The notes: generated from the sequence alone by a model not told the origin. A stretch of 64,000 nt of DNA from Folioceros fuciformis (GCA_049999805.1 JBNGIO010006336.1:17110-81109), one strand, 5' to 3'. Positions 45,681-58,472 are shown, counted from the stretch's first letter. Made by a program: numbers and translations.

Positions 45681-46430
45681 GGAGCTTTCGGGATCTCCTC
45701 ATCCGCTCTCGGCATCGATTTGAAAAATCAAGGGAGATTCCGAGATCTCCTCATTCGCTCTCGGCATCGGTTTGAAAAATCAAGGGAGCTTCCGAGATCT
45801 CCTCATCCGCTCTCTTTGGAAAAATCAAGGAGCAGGGCAGCCAGCTTAAAGACAGCCTTCTGTCGCTCATGTCAGGGATGGCCGATGGCATGCCATGACC
45901 TGGATCACTTGGAGACGAGATGGACCGCGACCGCGAGGAATAAAACACCTACTTTGTGCCCTATGACTGAAGGAGGCACAAGCATTATGTCCGTTATATT
46001 TGCACCGCGAGGAATAAAACACCTACTTTTTGTGCCCCATGACTGAAGGGGGCACAAGCATTATGTCCGTTATATTTGCACCATATACCACCGACCTAAA
46101 ACTTCTATGAAAGAACCCCGTCCGTATCGATATTCCAGATTTGTGTCCCAGGCTAATTGTTGATTAAAATGTGTTGGAGAAGACGGGAGGGGCACAGGAT
46201 GGGACAAGACGTAGACGGCACTGCACGGGAACGGAAAGGGACGGGCAAGGGTTCATGGGAGGGTTGGATTGGGGGGTTTCGGTTTGCATTATCATGCATT
46301 TCGTGTCGCCTGCAGCGATCACCGCTGAACTGAGAGAGCTCTGGGAGGGTTGGATCGGGGGGTTCGGGTTTGCTGTATCACGCATGTCGTGTCACCTTCA
46401 GCAAGGTTTCGGACCTTTTTTTTCATGGAC
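45681..46430. repeat. Cluster of three tandem duplications
   Basis: 45,681-45,832 holds three ~51-bp units containing GATCTCCTCATCCGCTCTC. 45,931-46,080 holds two ~74-bp units beginning CCGCGAGGAATAAAACACCT. 46,258-46,430 holds two ~85-bp units beginning GGGAGGGTTGGAT. The arrays are unrelated to each other in sequence. Confidence 0.9.
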
Positions 46431-49110
46431 GATGGAGCATGTCCGTTGTGGGATTTTCCTTTGAACAACAACCATCTATTCGTCTTATGCGCCACAACGG
46501 CCATGTGTGGTGTGTTAAGAAAGAATTGACACCTCTCCTCTGTCCTCTGTGATATGCCATAGTGCTAACAAGTACATGGTCACAGATTTCCTCTGTCAAG
46601 TGTGATCACACGTAGCTCTAATACAACCAAAACAGAGAAAGCCTAAAAGTCGAGAGTTGATTGGCTTGCACGCACCTACACACAGCCCGAAAGTTGAGAA
46701 GTGTGACTGCCCCAGTTTCTTTACTTGATCAAGAGGTGCTCATTACCTGGTACGAGCTGTCTGCATTCAGCAACATAAAATGCACTCAACTCTGTTCTCA
46801 GAGAGTTGTACCTTTCACTTGCAACCTCCCGCTTCCGTGGTAGCCTCCCGCTTGACCAGTAACCTCCCTTTACCTTTAAATTGCCCTCCCTCAACTCTGC
46901 CGACACGCATTCAGGTCGAAGAAAGAACATCTTCATCCAAGACAGATCAAGTCTCAAGGAGTGGTGGCCATGACGACAGTTACATTGTTCCAGCGCCTGC
47001 AACTGGCACAGAGCAAGAGACCTCGGGAACGCGATGCACACAAAGAAACTTACGTGATCTTCTAAACCGTCAGAAAGCTGCGGATGTCACTGGCCGCAGA
47101 CGATGTGTCATGTTGTATTAAGCGTTGAACGCGAGCACAAGCATGCGCTGCGCCAACTGGTGAGCATCATCGCAGATAACAGTGCAGGGAAACAGAGTCT
47201 GCCCTGGAAGATGAAAGGAGGAAACGTAACTTTAAACGCTGGCGCAATGAAGACATGGAGGATATTGCAAAGAGACACTATCGCGCAGCGTGAGCACTAT
47301 GAAAAGTACCCTCGGCTGCAGTGTATCCGAGCCATGCAATTATCGTACCAGGCCTCACTGCGCTAACCTCTCAGCTCGAACGACGGCAGTACTCACTGCT
47401 CTTGACAAAGCTTGAAAATCAGAGTTACTGATACACCACGGGGCCAATAGTTTGCAGCGCCATGACCGTCCATGAACCATAACAACTGCAAGCCAACCAT
47501 TGAAAGAGGCAGAAGCCATGACAAGTTGAGCATAGGAAAGACAAGCTTCAGACAATATTGCAAGCAAGAGAAGACATCTACGGAAGCGAATCGGAAAGAC
47601 AAATCTAGCTAGACACTGCAAGCAAAGAACGCTGGGTCCCAAGAACTGCTGCTGACTAGAGAGAGAAGGGTGGATCACCTGGAGCATTTCTCCAACCCCG
47701 TGAGACTGACCCTGTCGCTGCTGAGGTTAACTTCGCAAGACGACGGTGTCAAGAACTGAAGCAGGGACTCTTGGATGCACGCAGCTTGGCACGATTCACT
47801 GCTTGGAGGCTTGCTTGCTGGCTAGCTAGACTGTCATGCCTTCGTGGAGAGGCAAGATCAAGAGAAACCGGTAGAGATGAAGCGATGTGTATGTCACGCT
47901 CTCGGATTCGCAGTGTAGTGTAACCTACCCTGGAACCGGGCCTCGGGAATGACTAGTCCTTCCGGCAGCGGCTAGCTAACTTTATAACGAAGTTATGGAA
48001 AGGAAGTGGAGGCTAAAAGCTGATACCACATAGGGTTAAGCGAGCCTGGTAAGCTCCATCGTCGTGCACAACTGGATGCTGATGCGGGTGTATCCAGGCA
48101 GAGGCAGGCGCTGAAAGGTAGGGGAGCGTGCCAAGCTACGTGCTTCGAAGAGGAGAGCTCTCTTGCCGATAGTTTTTGAAGAAGTCGTGGATCGATTCTT
48201 CGTCGCTCAGCCTGGCCATGCCCAACATGCGAGGCGACGAGAGGTCACATCGATGACTACGATCTTGCAGAAAACTGATATCGGGAGCGCGGACGGCGGA
48301 TCTGCGAGAACACGTGCAGTTGATATGTAAATCGGCATCTACTGCAGAGATCTCACAGACTGTGCTCAGCACGGTTGTGGCGTATGATTCTAAGCAAATA
48401 ACCTAGAAACAACAGCACAGACGGACGACACCGGATACAAGCCCGCGGCGTGCAGAGTCCGGAGCCTCATGGCGCAAGGAAACGGGGAGAAGCGCGGGAG
48501 GCAGCGGCAGGGCAACCCCGCCTCACTTCCTCCTCGCGGACAGGCAGCGGGCTAGCAGACAGCACAGTAATGAGGACTCACGTTGCTGGAGGCTCCTGTT
48601 TATACATAACCCAGCAAGCTGGACTGAGGCGGGACTCGGGCTGTGCTTTGCTGTGCTGTGCTATGCTGTGGGGACCCACAGCCCCTCCAGTGCGGTAGAG
48701 ATTCCAGTAGCACGCGTACGTCCTCTTGGCTGCCCGCCGGAAGAGAAGGGAGAGGAAGCGAGCGGCAGGAGCCGGGCCACAGCGAGGCGGAGGAGGGCAA
48801 ATCTTTTCGATGCTCTCGTGGCCGCTGCAGGTCGCGGCCCGCACCTGGCCACGACAGATTTTCGACATGAAATTACGAGCATTGGCAGACAGAAGAGGTA
48901 ATATGGGGAGAGCCGAGCGAGTTGTCGCGTTGCGAGTGGAAGGAAAAATCAGTGTGCTCTCATGAACTAGGGTTTGTGGGTTTGCCGTTTGTGGCTCACA
49001 CGCCACACCGTAGCTTATTTTAATAAGGCCCGTTTCACAAGCCCGGTATAAATCCTGACACGCCTCATTCGATTGGAGGGTTGATTTGTACCCGATTCAC
49101 AAGGACTAGA
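46431..49110. other. Intergenic, no supported gene
   Basis: Frames up to 142 codons are present on both strands (for example 46,721-47,041 minus, 47,103-47,366 plus and 48,578-49,006 minus), but none shows a recognisable domain. 48,420-48,970 is GC-rich with a plant telo-box-like CTAGGGTTT near 48,966, which would fit a promoter. No matching coding exon was found on either side. Confidence 0.35.
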
Positions 49111-49113
49111 TAA

Positions 49114-49895
49114 CCCACACCCTGGCTCTTACGTGCCCACACCCTGGCTCTTACGTGGATGCCACGGCAGGGTGTTTTTTATGTCAGACAACACCAAAGT
49201 AAGTATGTGCCCACACCCTGGCTCTTACGTGGATGTCATGGCAGGGTTTTTTTTTTATGTCAGAAAACACCTTAGTAAGTACATATGTGAGGACGTTGTT
49301 GTCAATCCCAAGATGGTAGTGGAGGCTTATGCAAGTGCCAAAGTTCATAATTATTCTTTTATGTAAGGCAAGCATATTTTCATCCTCTTAGTCATGGACA
49401 AGGATTTTTCAAGTTTCATCCTCTTAGTCATGGACAAGGATTTTTCAAGGTTCATAAAAAGGAGTGTGCAAAGGTATATCAGAGTCATAGGAATAGGAAT
49501 GGTGTTCTTCCTCTTTCCTTTCTAGCAGCCTTCTTTGACAATGTGTATCCATTGCTTTGTAAAGAGCATTAGCCAACGCCGTTTAGAACAACAACAAGCA
49601 CATTGCTTTGCAAAGAGCATTAGCCAATGCCGTATTTAGAACAACAACAAGCACATGTCAAGCCTCTTTTCGACACCGGTTGGTTGGTAGGTAGGCCTTT
49701 TGTTATTCTACATCATGACATTTTGCGAATAATAGGTAGTTTTTTAGAATGATGTTGTTGTATCTTTTGGGCCTTTGGTCCTGTTCGGGTTATTCCTCTT
49801 CTCTTTTATCTTTGGAGTAGATGGGACGTTCCATATCTTTAGAGTAAAGATAATAAACTTTGGGACGTTCCATATCTTTAGAGTAGAGATAATAA
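49114..49895. repeat. Cluster of tandem duplications around a LINE relic
   Basis: The 22-bp unit starting CCCACACCCTGGCTC occurs three times (49,114, 49,136, 49,210), the last two within 74-bp units. Two 36-bp units start at 49,381 and 49,417 (CATCCTCTTAGTCATGG). Two 51-bp units start at 49,551 and 49,602 (CATTGCTTTG). Two 39-bp units start at 49,823 and 49,862 (GGGACGTTCCATATC). Confidence 0.92.
49285..49560 (+). pseudogene. LINE-like 3'-end relic, copy C
   Basis: The translation reads DVVVNPKMVVEAYASAKVHNYSF. After frame changes it continues with peptides like GVLPLSFLAAFFDNVYPLL, parallel to copy A at 55.4-55.7 kb (ASAKVHKYTPL, then GLGLSLSLIIPFFRQRVSIAL). A 36-bp tandem duplication lies inside it. 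Only the 3' part of the element is visible. Confidence 0.55.
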
Positions 49896-50844
49896 ATTTT
49901 CAATAGTAATAAAATAAATAAATCAACTTTCTAATTTTTTTCGTACAATAAATAAATAAAAACTTTGATTCAAAAATAAGCCTCATGTATCAATTTATAA
50001 TACAAACTATGTACCCCAAAGGGACAACCATATCACACAACAAAAAAAAAGGCTTAGCTTAGCCCGTCTTCAATTACACCTAAAAGTCCTTTGTGGTCTA
50101 TAATGATTGCCTACACTTGTTTGCAACTACTGTACTATACTATGAGATAATGACTAACCATGTGTTTCTTAGAGACATTAAACAATTGCCAAAGAGTTTA
50201 TAATGTTGTGTGGCATCTATCATCATATTAGTTCTTGCTACCTCCAAACTTACTTAGATAACATCTTCCATAGTCTAGATCAGTAATGAATGGTGCCCTT
50301 AGGATTTAGTCCCCTTCAACATCGTTACCTTTGTGGTTTTAGGGTTTAGGGTTTTCTGTGGTGAATGGGTTTTTTCATATTGTTTTTTAACTAAAGTCTC
50401 CATTTACTGGTATTAGCGACATGGTATTGACATGACTCTTGCTCTTGCCTTTCATCAAACTATCATGATATTATAAGGAGACCTTCTTTGCTAATTTCCT
50501 CTAAAAACTTTCTGAACGAGAACAAACTAAACAGTAAATCAAGCTTCCGAAATATGATACTTTCCAAAGCCTTCTTTTGTGCCTAATAACGTACATGGAC
50601 TTGGCAATGTCTCCATTGTTATAATTTATCCTTGATCATCATTTTCTTATATTGTATTAAAATATCAAATCTTTTTATATTTATTTTATATCTATGTTAT
50701 TTCCTTTTTGATGGTTTATTATAGAAACCAAAATCCCATTCAATGAGGTGAAAATGTGTTTCAAAGAGGTTCCGATAAGATTTTTTGGATAGCCGGATTC
50801 CTGCAAAGGTTTAATATGTTGTTTCAACACCGTGGGATCGACAA
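49896..50844. other. AT-rich intergenic stretch
   Basis: AT-rich sequence with poly-A/T runs and an interstitial TTTAGGGTTTAGGG near 50,338. No gene is supported. It forms the 5' flank of the tRNA gene. Confidence 0.5.
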
Positions 50845-50925
50845 GTCAATATGGCCGAGTGGTTAAGGCGACAGACTTGAAATCTGTTGGGTTCGCCCGC
50901 GCAGGTTCGAACCCTGCTGTTGACG
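50845..50925 (+). tRNA. tRNA-Ser (anticodon UGA)
   Basis: The 81-nt sequence folds as a class II tRNA. The 7-bp acceptor stem GTCAATA pairs with TGTTGAC (one G-T pair) before discriminator G. The A-box GGCCGAGTGGTTAAGGCG and B-box GGTTCGAACCC are consensus. The anticodon arm is ACAGA/TCTGT with loop CTTGAAA, anticodon TGA at 50,878-50,880. A long variable arm (GGGTTCGCCC) fits serine. No intron and no encoded CCA, so it is a nuclear-type gene. It reads UCA codons. Confidence 0.97.
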
Positions 50926-51552
50926 CCGACTTTCACTACTCCAAGGACTTCTGTTTAATGTGCTTTTAATAATATGACGGAACAAGTCTGGCAATGAACA
51001 GCTGTAGGCAGTGATTGAGGCGTTACAAGATAGAAAGCAACTTCGCAGACAGTCCACTAAACTAGCCGCCATGGAGCATCGTTTTGGCGTTTCTTTCACC
51101 CGCTTCTAACAAGCCCGATACACATGAGGGAAGAAACCAAAAGAAATCTGTTCTACCTGTTTAATCCCACCGAGGAAAGCGCGGTCGACAGTACACATCC
51201 GCGAGGAATAAGTATGACAGAAGGTTGTGTCATATCCCGGAGTGAGGTTCCTCGATCCTCACACTTCGTGTCGTCGTGCGTCTGGAAAAGGCGACGAGCT
51301 TCCTGAGAAATCTCCTCGCGCTGGTGATCTGAGACCTTGTGAAGACTGCAAAGCGCGTTTCGGAGGGCGAACGAGTATCCGGTGCGGGTTTTGAGCAGCG
51401 TTGTTATGTCCGGTGTGACATCCCGGTGTTGCCAAGACTTGCGAGCCTGTGAATCAGTGGAGGCTGCGTGATTGGTTTGGCCTGCTGGGATATCAGGTTT
51501 CTCGTGTAAGCCTGAGGGTTGTCTCGCCGTCTTTGTGCTAGGAGTGAGGAAC
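50926..51552. other. Intergenic between tRNA-Ser and PLAC8 gene
   Basis: Upstream region of the PLAC8 gene. An alternative in-frame ATG at 51,472 would add 27 residues. Nothing else is recognisable. Confidence 0.45.
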
Positions 51553-52598
51553 ATGGAGAACCGTGAGTACGATGTTGCCAGAGAAGAGCAGGAGGCTCTG
51601 TTGAGTTACTACAAGGGGGAGAAAGAGCCGGAGACGAAGGATGCAGAAGCAGGGACTGAGACGAAGGATGCAGCATCAGGGACACCAGACGGTGGATCGG
51701 CCGATGGCTTGCCTGTTGCAGCAGTGGCACTGGTCGGTCGCACCCCGTGGAGCTCCGGCTTGCTGGAATGCCTGAGTTGTAACGATGAGTATCTCGGCAG
51801 CGACATGGAAGTCTGTAAGTTTTTCGATCCCTTTCTGTCAGCGTGGTCCGGCATGTTTTTGCGAGTTATCAGGTCTTTAAACTTTGTTGAGGCCAGGGTT
51901 GTGTGATTAGCTTTTTATGCTTCTCCAGAGTGTGAGGATGGAGGGCTGGGTTGGCCTGGCTCTCTTGTCTTTTTCGTGATTGATCGACCGACACTTTCTT
52001 ACGGTGTTGTTGATGTTTGTGGAACAGGTTGCATGGGTCTCTTTTGCCCTTGTGTGCTTTATGGGAGTAACGTGGATCGTCTTCATCCTTCACAGGAGCT
52101 ATTCCTCCAGCACTGTATGTTTTACACTAGCCTGTGTGTGTTCGGTAACTCTCTGTTCGGGAGCAATTACCTGGCCCCTTGCGTTTCATACCCGAGCAGG
52201 TCTGCCCTTCGGAGGAAGTTCAACCTGGAGGTAACTAAAGTTTACAGGCGCTTTGTAGTACTTATCCTGTTTTCCCTTTTTGCTTCAGCTCTTCCAAACA
52301 CGTGGAAAGGAACCTAGTTTGAAGACTTTGACCGTTCACAGAATCTGATCTTCGGGTGTGAATTGTTTCTTAGGGCCATGGAGAGTATATCATGAAAAAT
52401 CTTGGCTGTGCGTGGGAATCAGAGGAAGTACGTGAAAGCTGCGATGTATGTTGTGACATAGCTGTCCACTTTTGGTGCCATACTTGTGCCCTTTGCCAGG
52501 AAGGGCGGGAGCTGAGGAGGAGGGTGCCTAACCCCGGATTCAACTTATCTTTTGTGCCCATGAGGGCTCCGATGCATCAGTCTATGAGCTCTCAGTGA
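51553..52598 (+). CDS. PLAC8 family protein
   Basis: PLAC8 (PCR/CNR-like) proteins are Cys-rich membrane-associated proteins linked to metal transport and organ size in plants. Three exons, 51553-51814, 52028-52230 and 52374-52598, give 229 residues with consistent phases. The N-terminal ~85 residues are acidic and Thr/Glu-rich with a repeated ETKDA, then WSSGLLECLSCNDEYLGSDM. The conserved core CCMGLFCPCVLYG is at 88-100, followed by NVDRL and then a hydrophobic mid-section ending SALRRKFNLE. The C-terminal half-motif CDVCCDIAVHFWCHTCALCQ ends in the family hallmark CALCQEGREL (193-202). A start at 51,472 is possible, but 51,553 gives a family-like N-terminus. The specific role (metal efflux, calcium influx or growth) cannot be told from sequence. 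Confidence 0.88.
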
Positions 52599-55149
52599 TG
52601 GCCCTCAGCAAGGTCTGAGGCGGCATTTATGGTCGTATGTGGCACCTAGCCCGGACTGGACCGAGGGGTACCTACCGTATTTTCTCGCGTCCTCTATGAG
52701 ATTAGACTGAGCTGATTCCTTGTTCCTCAAAGACAATTGTTTTTGGGATTTGAGTAGAAACTATGGTTGCCTCTATGTCGACGGGTGGAGTTTGTGCATG
52801 GTCCGTTTTACTTACTGAAAATGATCATTGTCACAGCTTTCGGACTGTCAGATGAGTCACTACAAATTGGTCACTGTAGTACAATTGCGTAGTCGGAGCT
52901 CTGGAAGTAGAGAAAATTGGAACAGTGAGTCCCAAGTATGACTTTGTCTACCTTGAAACTCATTGTGCAGTCATGTGGTAGGATAGAGATCGTGCAGAGT
53001 TGAGGTACCCATTACACTACGAAGCCGTGAGCTCTGCGTTTGGATTTCCTGTTTCCTTTCAAGAGATGTTGCCAAGACGACCTTGTCGTTCCAGATATCC
53101 GCTGTGTGCAATCCGCTTCGGTGGCATGCAAATTTAATGTCATGAATTCATCTGAACTTTGCTCCTCGTCCGCACGTATATTTTACATGTTTCTCCCGTG
53201 CTGAATCACGCCCAAGCACGTCTAGGGCTCCGAGCACATGTACGGCCGCGAACACCGATGAGTATGCTTATGCAGATACTGAGGAGTCACTGTATGTCTA
53301 ACTTCAGGCGTGGCCAGCCGTCAAGCCCCAGCTGCTTGTTTGCAACTCCCTAGGCCTGAGACTGTGGGATCCAACCCTTAGCCGAACCCCTGGCCCGTCA
53401 GATCATCCCCTGGAATTATGAGGTCACGTTCCAGCGTAACCCTGTCTTGGTCGTCGCTCCGGCTGTTCCAAGAATTCTTCTCTCGACACCCCGTTTTTAA
53501 GTTAGGCATTCATCATGGCCTCGAACGTTGAGGGAATTGCATGTCCGCCCTCGGAAACCTCAAGAATCATGGCCAATTCTTGGTCTACTTTCCGGGCAGG
53601 TATTGGAGGTGAAGGACGCTTTCATTGCACAACATTACGCAGTTGACCTAAAGCTGGATTTGAATTTAACTAGCCCGAGAGTTAAACATGCAGCTACCGT
53701 ACAAGTGATTGCTGCAGCCGGTTGTTGAATGCATGTCCCGACTCATGACGCTTCCGACTGCCGGATCGCACGCTACAGCCAAGGATGCAATCTGTGAGGA
53801 CTCAAGCCTCTTAGCACAAATTGAATTCTGTGACAGTCACTGAACACGGTTTGCCGTCCAGCATACCTTTGGAAAGCTTTCAGGACCCTTTTGCTTTTTC
53901 AGCATTCGCACAATCGCAAATTGTCTAGAACAACTAGTTGCTTAGAACACAGGAAGTAGAACAGAACCAAGCAAAAGAAACTCTCCAATCCAATTGCCAT
54001 ACACGACAACAAGAAAGAAAATTGAACATGCCAGTAAGATGGACCGAAGACAGAGGGTCTTGACATGCAAAGGATTTCAATGAAAACTTCTCCGATCTGA
54101 ATACCCTAGGTGACAACAAGAAAGAAAGAAAACAATCAAGGTCCAGTATGTGACAGCAAGAAGGAAAAGAAACAATATGGATGGGCGCTAAGTGCTCCTT
54201 GAACTATTCCTTAAGCTGGATAGCATTGCTAAGACTAATAAGCCTTTGGAAACACCTCACTCTGGAGATAGCTCCACACGTCTTTGTCCTTGCATGCAAG
54301 ACTCATCACCTAGCCTAATTATACTAGTAGAGGGAACAAACTAATCCAGTTCAAAGGTTTTGAACTTTAGGAGTTTCCAAGGTAAAAGAAATAAAATTTA
54401 TATAGTCCCCAATCCCAACATTGATTAGCCTAGACACATGGTTAACTTCAAAGTTTCAATTGTAACTTCCCTTCTCTACTACCAGTATGGGCCAACAGTT
54501 GAGGGGGTTTTGGTGCTTCATTTAGCGGCAGACACAAGGCAAGGCGATCGCTTAAGGGACGCCTCTTTGCGATGGCTTAATTTAGAGCCCAATTTATTGT
54601 TGCCTCATCAATTACTGATTGCTGTATATCCCTCTATGCCAAACAATACTCACATTTTGGGGCTACAAGATCACACAAGTGAAGCTTTCAAGCTTTATTT
54701 CCATAGAGTTTAGCTCGTATTGGTCTGAAGGTGAAGTTTTCAAAGTGCAAGGTTTGGTCTGCTTGCGAAGGATTGCCTTCTTTGATCTTCCCAGGGGTGA
54801 AATCGCTTCTTCACAAGGCCCTCGAGTTTCTGGAGTCCTGGTGGACCCTTCAACCTTTGCCCAAGGCTTTGTGGATGTTGCCCTTTAGGAGGACCTAGCC
54901 CATGAGGGTTATCTTGCCAATTTAGGGGACCCACAATTGGCTTTCAGGATTCTTTCCTCATGTTTTGCATGTTGTCCAATGTTTCGCATGTTGTCCAAGG
55001 CTTTAGGCTAACTTCTTCGGGATTCTTCTATCCCCAAGCCCGTTCGTGCTCAAGAAAGGGAGTAACCTCTTGGCTCTTGGCTTGACCTAGCATCTAGACT
55101 TTCCCAATCCTACCAACCACATTCTCTACTGCGATATGGTTTCACCTTG
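52599..55149. other. Intergenic; the 3' half may belong to a LINE relic
   Basis: 52,599-54,400 shows no gene. 54,438-54,888 contains two overlapping 89-91-codon plus frames that may be upstream reverse-transcriptase sequence of the LINE relic following at 55,150, but I cannot align them to a motif. Confidence 0.35.
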
Positions 55150-55760
55150 GTTTGGTCCAAAACTTTGGTATGCTCTCCTCTTGCAGCTGCAGGGCGCCAC
55201 TAGACAACTCTGGTACTCATCTTGCTCATTACCCTGTTGGAGGTCAAGGGATTGCTACGCATGACACCATGCAAGATATCATGTTTTCGTTTGGCTTTTT
55301 GCTCTTATGCAAGCGCCCATACACTCTACGTAATGGCGTTTCTCTTCGGGCTAACCTTTTGCTCATCTAGGAAGAATTACAAGTTTTTCTTGTTGACGTG
55401 ACCACATAACTGACCTGACACGGGTTACCGTCTGCAAACATGTTGTCCTCAACTCCCCGGGTCGGGCAACGGAGGGGAGTGCATCAGCCAAGGTTCACAA
55501 GTACACCCCTCTACAAGCCGGACACACCTTTATCGCTCTTGCCCTTGAGGCCCACGGGGCCATGTGCAGTGCATTTTTCAAGTTTTTGAAGTGTTGCGCG
55601 AAGGCGATTCATAACAAGAAAAATGGGCTTGGTCTTTCTCTTTCATTGATTATACCATTTTTTCGGCAAAGGGTTTCCATTGCTCTCGAGAGATCGTTGG
55701 GTAATGCCATACATATGATAACAACGTTGGTAAGAGAGGCGACATCAGCAACTCTAATGA
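55150..55760 (+). pseudogene. LINE-like 3'-end relic, copy A (endonuclease-like C-terminus)
   Basis: Best of three related copies. In one plus frame with a few breaks it reads ATHDTMQDIMFSFG, LRNGVSLRANLL, LVDVT, TVCKHVVLNSPGR, ASAKVHKYTPLQAGHTFI, ALALEAHGAM, then PFFRQRVSIALERSLGNAIH. The order D-V-T, K-x-x-K-Y, F-I-x-L-A-L-E-x-x-G-A, R-Q-R-x-S-I-A-L resembles the restriction-like endonuclease tail of some plant and algal non-LTR retrotransposons. Assignment is by pattern only. Stops and frame changes show it is dead. Confidence 0.55.
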
Positions 55761-56139
55761 CAAGTAGGCCCTTTCTCCTCCCGAACCAAGATATTTTAGG
55801 TGCTATTGTGTGAAGCATGGTAGGTACACAAATTTTTCTTTTGGAGGCTTGAAGCATACCCTCCTCTTGTTTTGAGAGGCTACACACCTTTCACTCATAT
55901 ACAATTCAAGGGTGCTCAAACCCCTCCTAATTCTAACACCTAGACCTCTAGCCTTGTGTACACTCATATTTCATCTAGCCTCAAGGCCCTCTTGATCTCA
56001 CCCACAAAATCCAAGCATTATTTTATAATTTAATAATCCACAATATATATATACTTACTCAAATATTCATCCTAATTATGTCAATTAATATTTTTAATGA
56101 AATAGTTAAAGACGGGCCTAGTCACTAGTGGACGCATTT
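55761..56139. other. AT-rich spacer
   Basis: AT-rich sequence with a TATATATATA run near 56,045. Nothing is recognised. Confidence 0.5.
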
Positions 56140-57800
56140 CCCGGCTCTTTCCAGCTGGACGTCGTTTCCACAAGGTATCAGATGGAGGCATGCCACTGTC
56201 CCCCTAACCATTGCTACTTTACGCAATTTTCTACTGGCAATCGCAAAGTTTGAAGGAGTTCTGACAACTTGCATCCCGTACATTGCTCCACGCATGTAAG
56301 ACCTAGCTGGCAAGAATCAGCACTTACAACATCAATGATGGCTTCAGCATCTTGCATCCCGGCAGCGATATGCAGCGGGGTGATGCCCCTGGGGCCAAGC
56401 ATATCTGGAGTGAATATGGGGGCGTGCACAGCTTTCAGATCTGACAAGCCTGTCTCTGGATTTCCAGCCACATCCAGAGGCACATTAGGGGCACATGCTA
56501 GCAGAGGCTAAACCATGGATCCAGAATTCCTCCTTGCTGTTTTGTGCAACAGAATCACTCCCCCCATTCCTCCTCACTGCTCTGTGCACCAGAGTCACTC
56601 CCTCCATGCAGGTCTCCGAAACCCCCAAAGATAACCTATCCACCTCGGCGGATGCAAAGTACGAGTCCAGCACCTTCTTCACCCGAGTACACCAATCCCG
56701 TTCCACAGAGTAGACAAGCAGGCGCTCAAGACGCAAACTTATCCTACTGGCACCATCTAGATGTCCTGGTTCTGGACTAGCCATGCTCCTCTGCAACAAG
56801 CATCCTAGTTCAAAGAGGAACTTCCTCACTTCAGCATCAGCGGTCGGCCGAGCTGTGTTTGCATACTCGGATACTTCATAAGGAAGGAGACCACTGTCTT
56901 CAGGTTTCTGTCCTGATTTGTGCACTGCAACTTCTACCGCATTCTCCAGGGTGCGGACCTCTGCACCCAACGGCACTCTCCGCAACCAATACAGGTAACG
57001 TATTGCTCCGGCTTCCACTCTGCTGCACCCCAATAAAGCATCTGTACAGGAACTGAGTCGGCCACAATCAAAGCCAGACTGCTGACCGGGTAGAAGAAGA
57101 TGACCCAAAGGCCCAACTTGAGAACTCTCCACATCATCCTCTGACTCAAGTAGGGAAGGCCTTCTTTCCAGACTCTTCCCATTGTACAGGCAGTTAACTC
57201 GGGCATGAGCTTTCCAAACAAGACAAGTCTAGTCTTACGATCCAACACAACGGCAATTGGTGTAAGCGACAGAGAATGTGGAGGGAAAGGTGGTGTCATC
57301 ACCCTGTACATTTGGACCTTAGTGTCACAGATGAAGATCGTTTGTTCCTCTACCTGCACTTCAATACGTCCTGTGCTCCAAAAGCCTCGCAATCTCTAAG
57401 AGAAGGTTCCAACTCTGCCGCACTCCGCAGTCTTCCACATATCCCTCTCACGCCTCATCAGGTAAAGCAAAATCGTTAACATTAGACAGCCTGGTTTGAA
57501 GTAGGTCTCCATATGTACGGGTGCATGGGACAACCAGAGCGGAGGCCCTGGGGAATGCCTCCTGGATTGCTATCAAACAACTTGATCTGTATCCGACCAA
57601 CCAAATGTTGGTCGTCTGCATTTGAGGTCACCGGAGAGAAGTCTGATCCCGAACCGGAGTTTTCACTTGACATGTCTTCTGAGTTGCTGGTTGCTGCAAG
57701 TGTAGAGTTGGCTGCGAAGAGTCCGCATCCTCGAGTTGAGACATTCTGCTCTGCCCATTCAACAAGGCCAGCATGCCATTTCCCACCCCATCTCGACCAG
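56140..57800 (-). pseudogene. SBP-box (SPL1/SPL12-type) C-terminal region, frame-disrupted
   Basis: SPL transcription factors of the large SPL1/12 class carry an SBP DNA-binding domain and a long ankyrin-containing C-terminus. On the minus strand I see the post-SBP block VGRIQIKLFDSNPGGIPQGL, YFKPGCLMLTI, STGRIEVQVEEQTIF, PIAVVLDRKTRLVLFG, KFLFELGCLLQRS, LLVYSVERDWCTRVKKVLD, VTLVHRAVRRNGG, and the ankyrin start GPRGITPLHIAAGMQDAEAI, in family order. Consecutive blocks lie in different frames without plausible introns: one break before STGRIEV, one after LVLFG, one before the ankyrin part, and a TGA where Trp is expected. No SBP domain was found upstream in the window. I read it as a 5'-truncated pseudogene; several one-base errors in the assembly would give the same picture. 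Confidence 0.65.
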
Positions 57801-58472
57801 GACTAGCGGATGTATCATTCATCGTAGCAGAACTATCACTGCTAGATTGAAGTGGGAATATTCCGGAGGCACCCACCTCCGCCTTCGAGGACCAACATCA
57901 CAGCATGCCAGGTGGGTGGCTACCGCAACCCTGCTGGAACCACTACCTTAGACCATCTCTGGAGCCTTGGTCGAACAGCCGAGGTGTGGGACAGACGGCG
58001 CCAGTGCTGGAAGACGAAATCAACCTGGACCTGGTCCAATGACTGCTAAAACAGACAACTCTTCCGACTCACACGGACTGGAATCAGGGTGGGTCAGCGC
58101 AATCGTGGTGGGCCCATAACCAGTCAATCCCACGATCGGACCCTGGCTTTGATGGGCTCAGCGTCCCTCGAGCCACTCTTGCTACTGCACAGCTGTGCAG
58201 CAACCAAACCTCCCTCCCCAACCCCCCTGGCATTCTACTCCTTGCGCTTTTCTTCTATAATGTGCCCAATTGTCGCTTCTGTTTTGGAGTCTCCACACCA
58301 GGTGCCATGCAAATCTCGTCAAAATGATGACATCTGCAGTGTTGCGCAAGCTTGGAAGATAATTTGAGTCGTCGGATGCCATTGCTATCATTCGCAGTGG
58401 AAACCCTTCAGAGTTATGGGGAGGAGAGGAGTGAGCTACCCACGAGTGCAGCAAAGTGAGGGCCGGGCCGAG

